DNA of 64,000 nt from Acinetobacter puyangensis (GTDB lineage: Bacteria; Pseudomonadota; Gammaproteobacteria; Pseudomonadales; Moraxellaceae): contig NZ_OANT01000002.1 of the NCBI RefSeq assembly GCF_900096995.1, positions 362,340 to 426,339 of the forward strand, given 5' to 3'. The notes below the pieces were generated by a model. That model was not told the origin of the DNA. It ran no database searches and saw only the letters and a program-made list of their open reading frames with translations. Both the position numbers and the translations under genes were made by a program. Positions 61,863 through 64,000 of this stretch are shown here, piece after piece. Position 1 is the first letter of the stretch, and each line of letters opens with the position of its first letter.

Positions 61863-63034
61863 AATCTGATCGGACACTGCTCTTGAAAAAGAGAAAGTTA
61901 CCCGTTTTGATAAAGGTGTCGAATCTTAATCAAACAAAGGTAACTTTCTTATGTTGCATACTAACAACCAAATCATCAAACACAAAGTAGGCTTGCTCAA
62001 TTTGGCTGAAGAACTTCAGAATGTTTCTAAAGCCTGTAAAGTCATGGGTGTTTCAAGAGACACCTTCTATCGTTATCAAGAGTTAGTCCAGTCAGGAGAT
62101 GTTGATGCGCTCATCAATAAATCCAGGCGGGTTCCTAACTTAAAAAATCGTGTAGATGATGCCACAGAACAAGCCGTTATTGATTTTGCAATCCAATATC
62201 CAGCTTATGGTCAGCATCGTACCAGTAATGAACTACGCAAGAACGGAGTATTCGTTTCAGGAAGTGGTGTCCGTTCGATTTGGTTGCGCCATGAGCTTGA
62301 GAACTTTAAGAAACGACTAAAAGCGTTGGAAGCCAAGGTAGCACGAGATGGTATTGAATTGAATGATCATCAGATTGCAGCACTTGAACGTAAGCATGAA
62401 GATGACGTAGCCTGTGGTGAAATTGAAACAGCCCATCCAGGTTATCTGGGTGCACAGGATACGTTTTACGTTGGTAATCTCAAAGGTGTTGGACGCATCT
62501 ATCAACAAACGTTTATTGATACCTATAGCAAGGTTGTTCATTGCAAGCTCTATACAACCAAAACGCCCATTACAGCTGCTGATTTGTTGAATGATCGGGT
62601 TCTACCATTCTATCAAACTCAAAACTTACCCATGCTTCGTATCCTGACAGACAGGGGCACAGAATATTGTGGGAAGGTAGAACAACATGATTATGAGCTG
62701 TATTTAGCGATTAATGATATTGATCACACGAAAACCAGAGCAGCATCCCCTCAAACGAATGGGATTTGTGAGCGTTTCCACAAGACGATCTTACAGGAGT
62801 TTTATCAAATTACTTTTAGGAAAAAATTGTATAGTACTCTAGAAGATTTGCAGTCTGATCTGGACGAATGGCTAAAATTCTATAATACTGAACGAACTCA
62901 TCAAGGCAAAATGTGCTGTGGTCGAACACCGCTAGAAACATTACTTGATGGAAAGAGAATTTGGGCTGAGAAGAATTTAGCTCAAATTTAACCTGACAGG
63001 CACATTAAAAAATGGGTAACTGTCTGATCAGATT
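61863..63034. mobile_element. IS481-family insertion sequence
   Basis: Terminal inverted repeats AATCTGATCGGACA (from 61863) and TGTCTGATCAGATT (ending 63034), one internal mismatch, flank a single transposase gene. Element length ~1.17 kb. I could not identify a direct target duplication by eye, so the exact ends may differ by a few bases. Confidence 0.75.
61951..62991 (+). CDS. IS481-family transposase
   Basis: 346 aa. N-terminal HTH (SKACKVMGVSRDTFYRYQEL), then rve/DDE integrase core with D in LGAQDTFYVG, D in ILTDRGTEYCG and E in NGICERFHKTILQEFY; a conserved TPLETLLDG end. Intact. Upstream the leader ends with AACTTTCTT before ATG 61951. Confidence 0.9.
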   Translation: MLHTNNQIIKHKVGLLNLAEELQNVSKACKVMGVSRDTFYRYQELVQSGDVDALINKSRRVPNLKNRVDDATEQAVIDFAIQYPAYGQHRTSNELRKNGVFVSGSGVRSIWLRHELENFKKRLKALEAKVARDGIELNDHQIAALERKHEDDVACGEIETAHPGYLGAQDTFYVGNLKGVGRIYQQTFIDTYSKVVHCKLYTTKTPITAADLLNDRVLPFYQTQNLPMLRILTDRGTEYCGKVEQHDYELYLAINDIDHTKTRAASPQTNGICERFHKTILQEFYQITFRKKLYSTLEDLQSDLDEWLKFYNTERTHQGKMCCGRTPLETLLDGKRIWAEKNLAQI

Positions 63035-63418
63035 TGAGCCAGTACATATAAATTTAGAGAGCCTTAATTCTTGTTTGTATTTTGAACTTGAATAGGGCTT
63101 ATAATTAGTAACATCTGATAGCTTCAAATCCCTCTCCCATCGAGCTTTACTGCTTTATCTCCTTAACCTCTCATTGTACATATGACTTAAAAAATCGCTG
63201 GGATATAAATTTAATTATAATTACATAACTTATAAATCCATATGTACTCAGTATGTATTCAAAACCATGTTCGCTAAAAAAAATCTATAAATCATACGAG
63301 TGTACAACTATAAATTATTTCTTTCTAAAAATCTAAGATTAGAAAATCTCATGATTGGTATTAAAGAATTTTCATTTCTGATTCATCAAACCCTTGGGTA
63401 GTTAATTACAGAGTCATC
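63035..63418. other. Non-coding stretch after the IS
   Basis: AT-rich; no gene recognised. The last part holds the leader of the following gene. Confidence 0.4.
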
Positions 63419-63445
63419 TCTCCTATGGGTTAGGACCATAGGAGA
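63419..63445 (+). promoter_or_regulatory. Hairpin covering the Shine-Dalgarno sequence
   Basis: TCTCCTATGG (63419-63428), loop GTTAGGA, CCATAGGAGA (63436-63445): a perfect 10-bp stem. The 3' arm contains AGGAG (63440-63444), the ribosome site for ATG 63453, so the folded form hides it. Confidence 0.65.
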
Positions 63446-63452
63446 TACTTAC

Positions 63453-64000
63453 ATGAATCACAATGAAATACTCATTCAGATCGAAGACTTGATGCTGGAT
63501 ATTTGTTCTGACAAATATCATTGGAAAGAAGTTCAATACGAACTTGAAGATTATTGGGAAGTTGCTACTAATATTTATGATCCTGACCTTGAATATTCAC
63601 CCATGTTACAAGCTTACTTTGACTTGATGTCGATTCATAGTTCATCAAGGCTTACATGTAGAACAAGCTCAAATAGATCATTGTTCCATTCACGGTCTAA
63701 TTTTCTCAATTTCTGTGATGGCCTATTGGACGAACATCAAGCTTTTATTAAAAAGCATAAACGACAACGCCGACGTAATTTTATTGTCCTTAAAGACAAC
63801 TTTGAAGCGTTATTGGATAGACATTGTAAATTACTACTGGTACGTGTCGATGTCAGTTATCCCTATGAGGTAGATATTGATATCCACCGATTTAATGCTG
63901 ACCTCCAAATTCTTCGAAAACGTATTAGTGACCGTCGGCATTGCTTTAAAGGTGTACTGGATTATGCATGGGCGATTGAACAGGGACGAGACAAAAGCTA
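63453..64000 (+). CDS. YagK/YfjJ (inovirus Gp2-like) protein, 3' partial
   Basis: At least 182 aa; runs past the window. Residues ~120-182 (CKLLLVRVDVSYPYEVDIDI, RFNADLQILRKRISDRRHC, FKGVLDYAWAIEQGRDKS) match the YagK/YfjJ C-terminal domain seen in inovirus Gp2-like and satellite proteins, where the expected next motif is HxH. Often found on mobile elements and linked to rolling-circle functions. Its ribosome site lies in the preceding hairpin. Confidence 0.6.
   Translation, partial: MNHNEILIQIEDLMLDICSDKYHWKEVQYELEDYWEVATNIYDPDLEYSPMLQAYFDLMSIHSSSRLTCRTSSNRSLFHSRSNFLNFCDGLLDEHQAFIKKHKRQRRRNFIVLKDNFEALLDRHCKLLLVRVDVSYPYEVDIDIHRFNADLQILRKRISDRRHCFKGVLDYAWAIEQGRDKS

Overview
The window looks like Acinetobacter DNA: AT-rich throughout, with a BLUF photosensor of BlsA type, Acinetobacter-style lysis genes and an IS481-family element. 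About 93% of it, from base 1 to a tRNA-3'-end-like attachment site at 59754-59779, is one large contractile-tailed prophage. It enters already inside the element (the first gene is cut by the window edge) and no integrase is present, so the other end and the integration/early genes lie to the left. The last 4.2 kb is chromosomal-looking DNA: a 501-aa protein of unknown role, an IS481-family insertion, and the start of a YagK/YfjJ (inovirus Gp2-like) gene.

Layout. 1-2.4 kb: XRE-type regulator, HTH/coiled-coil protein, membrane protein and a MITE-like inverted repeat. 2.5-4 kb: exonuclease VII (xseA/xseB), minus strand. 4-7.1 kb: tail-associated lysozyme and a TonB-C-like protein. 7.4-9.3 kb: cargo (DUF4365, GIY-YIG). 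9.4-12.7 kb: virion genes including a probable head-maturation protease and a TraR/DksA zinc finger. 12.9-13.8 kb: membrane protein and BLUF photosensor. 13.9-18.9 kb: large terminase, tail fibre and small virion genes, one with a SWIM-like CxC...CxH motif. 19-20 kb: CoiA-like cargo. 20-27 kb: major capsid, probable sheath, acidic/basic protein, lipoprotein. 27-36 kb: baseplate, tube candidates, spike, portal. 36.8-41.8 kb: a 1,256-aa sheath-N-domain/BspA-LRR fusion and a family-2 glycosyltransferase. 41.9-45.8 kb: Dar-like antirestriction genes. 46-52.4 kb: accessory region (XRE-ImmA, PARIS-like DUF4435/ATPase pair, RHH proteins, broken antirepressor and Rha genes). 52.5-55.6 kb: tail chaperone-like genes and a holin-endolysin-Rz/Rz1 cassette. 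55.6-59.6 kb: lysogenic cargo (SRAP, Panacea antitoxin with a membrane partner, small ORFs).

The most striking signal is regulatory. Virion and lysis genes are split into about twenty short units, and nearly every unit begins with the same hexamer TGGAAC just after the previous stop or terminator. It is followed by an A-rich stretch and then a stem-loop whose T-rich 3' side runs almost into the start codon, usually with no Shine-Dalgarno sequence. Most cargo genes (DUF4365, GIY-YIG, CoiA-like, lipoprotein, RHH, Panacea, SRAP) lack this signature and have ordinary ribosome binding sites. I infer a phage-specific late regulon with a common leader architecture. It also appears to mark module boundaries: the order of structural genes is shuffled relative to familiar phages, the same sheath-like N-terminal domain occurs twice, and the 3' end of an rha gene plus terminator plus TGGAAC occurs twice.

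All functional names come from reading the sequence and family knowledge; no database search was run.
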